Source: G963556115 sp963675945 (lineage in GTDB: Bacteria; Planctomycetota; SZUA-567). From it: a DNA stretch of 64,000 nucleotides. This document shows, piece by piece, positions 62,923 through 64,000 of the stretch (its first letter is position 1; every line of letters begins with the position of its first letter). The notes under the pieces are model-generated. The model was not told the DNA's origin. It did not search any database and was given only the letters and a program-made list of their open reading frames with translations. The stretch spans positions 2,418,001 through 2,482,000 of the forward strand of contig OY780932.1 in NCBI GenBank assembly GCA_963675945.1, in the 5' to 3' direction. A program made the position numbers and the translations under genes.

Positions 62923-64000
62923 CTAGATGATACTATTGTCATTGGGATCGATTATAATCTCACCCTTGTTCTGAAGGAGTATAGCGTAGTCTATGACCTC
63001 TTGCTGGGCATCCTCAATATCGGTTATGCGTACCTTCTCTTTGGCCGAACTTTTGAACTCGGAGATAATCAGCTTGGCTTTGCGCTTGCTTACCGAGGTC
63101 AGGGCGGTATTCTTCAGGTTGTCAGAGGCAAAGCGCAGAGCCAGGGCGGCGGTCTTAGGGTCGATACCGGTAAAAATCCTAGCGATAGTATCTCTATGGC
63201 TGCTCTCCAAATCGGCAAAGTCGAACATCCGTTCATTCAGTTTTTTGTAGAGCTCGGGGATTTCCTGCATGACCAGCTTTTTGAGTTCAGGTGAGGACTC
63301 CCGGAGAATATGTGCCGCCAACGCCATGCCGTCTATTTTTTGGGCTTTATACTCTCTTTTTTTGGTTGGAGTAGGGAGTGCACGGCTGCGGGACGGGGTT
63401 AAACGGGTCTCCTCGCGCTTGTTACGGGTATGTAGCAGCGCTTGCTGCAGAGCCAGTTCCTTCTTGGTGGCGGAGTCAAGCCGATTGTTCTGCCGTGTCT
63501 TGGAGGCGGGCTGCACTCGGGAATGGTGGGTTTCGGGAGTGCGGGAGGACTCATGGGGAATGAATTCTGCAGGATCAGGGATAAGTGGGTTACTTACGTT
63601 GGCACTTGCATTTGCTTCTATAGGTTCGCCACGGAGGTAGGCGTCATACTCTTCGGGGCGGATTATCCGTGATTCTACCGGCTCTGGCCGGTTGCCCGCT
63701 GCTTTCTCCGGCTCCTGCTTCTTGGTTTTGAGGCGGTTGATATCCTGCATTATAGATCCGAGGTCGAGGCCGGACAGCAGGTTGTTCTTCTGCTCGGCAA
63801 ATTGATTTCCCCGGGGTGTAGTAAGTTTCTTCTCCAACTCCTCGGCGATATCATAGAGGACTTCCGAGGGGATCTTGCGGTATTTACTGATGGCACTGGC
63901 TACCTCGTTGCGGATGCCTTCAGGCATATTGGCCATAACCTTGGCATTGAAGATTGCAGGAGTGCGTGAAAGAGCGGCTCCGGCGACAAACGGGAGTTCT
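62923..64000 (-). CDS. FliG-like flagellar motor switch protein, 5' end beyond the window
   Basis: The frame is still open at base 64000 (ELPFVAGAALSRTP before the Met at 63936), so the N-terminus is outside. The visible 358 residues start with a FliG-type segment (NAKVMANMPEGIRNEV), a long basic, Ser/Arg-rich linker (about 80-200 of the visible part) and the FliG C-terminal domain: MALAAHILRESS, RMFDFADLESSHRDTIARIF, DPKTAALALRFASDN and RITDIEDAQQEVIDYAI. FliG transmits torque from the stators to the rotor. The long linker is unusual, so it could be a paralogue. Confidence 0.82.
   Translation of the reverse strand, partial: ELPFVAGAALSRTPAIFNAKVMANMPEGIRNEVASAISKYRKIPSEVLYDIAEELEKKLTTPRGNQFAEQKNNLLSGLDLGSIMQDINRLKTKKQEPEKAAGNRPEPVESRIIRPEEYDAYLRGEPIEANASANVSNPLIPDPAEFIPHESSRTPETHHSRVQPASKTRQNNRLDSATKKELALQQALLHTRNKREETRLTPSRSRALPTPTKKREYKAQKIDGMALAAHILRESSPELKKLVMQEIPELYKKLNERMFDFADLESSHRDTIARIFTGIDPKTAALALRFASDNLKNTALTSVSKRKAKLIISEFKSSAKEKVRITDIEDAQQEVIDYAILLQNKGEIIIDPNDNSII

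Overview
The window reads as chromosomal DNA of an anaerobic, Gram-negative-type, probably flagellated bacterium. The evidence is exported substrate-binding proteins, TRAP and ABC uptake systems, MurB and NagZ, a (R)-2-hydroxyacyl-CoA-dehydratase-type activator pair, a phosphate acetyltransferase and a FliG-like protein. The decayed Cas9 is of the type II-C kind and the polyamine operon uses the carboxyspermidine route. I suspect a PVC-type lineage such as Lentisphaerota, but nothing here proves the taxon.

Layout. 1-864: end of an alpha/beta hydrolase gene and tRNA-Gly(GCC). 865-4470: an AT-rich, poorly coding stretch with one exported hydrolase and a dead IS1595-type element with perfect 20-bp ends. 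4.4-12.7 kb: a FadR-type GntR regulator, a three-part TRAP transporter, an SDR dehydrogenase, a two-subunit transketolase and a D-2-hydroxyacid dehydrogenase, which together look like one catabolic unit. 12.8-13.85 kb: an internally deleted IS3-family element abutting the start of an IS481-type transposase. 13.98-15.98 kb: a CoA-transferase and a crotonase. 16.0-18.5 kb: a decayed type II-C CRISPR-Cas locus with gutted cas9 and cas1, an open cas2 and two degenerate repeats 66 bp apart. 18.7-19.15 kb: gene fragments.

19.6-28.0 kb: a DeoR-type regulator and an operon for a sugar ABC transporter, an SDR dehydrogenase, split dihydroxyacetone-kinase-like subunits and an RpiB isomerase. This set suggests a polyol or ketose (perhaps tetritol) route. 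28.35-33.6 kb: speA, carboxy(nor)spermidine dehydrogenase, nspC and speB, enough to take arginine through agmatine and putrescine to spermidine.

33.7-64 kb is largely housekeeping: a membrane coiled-coil protein, a BaiN-type flavoprotein, rplS, pta-murB, carA-permease-carB, an MFS transporter, the dehydratase-activator pair, rpsT, tRNA-Met, TatD, TcdA, an AI-2E family permease, tRNA-Ala, NagZ, a B12-binding radical SAM protein, a DJ-1/PfpI protein, a SulP permease and the C-terminal part of a FliG-like protein that runs off the window.

The most noteworthy signals are the CRISPR-Cas ruin; two pairs of inverted-repeat operators next to the catabolic regulators, one of them wrapped around a consensus -10 box; a promoter that fires straight into a strong hairpin terminator upstream of rplS; and a set of self-complementary repeats downstream of tcdA.
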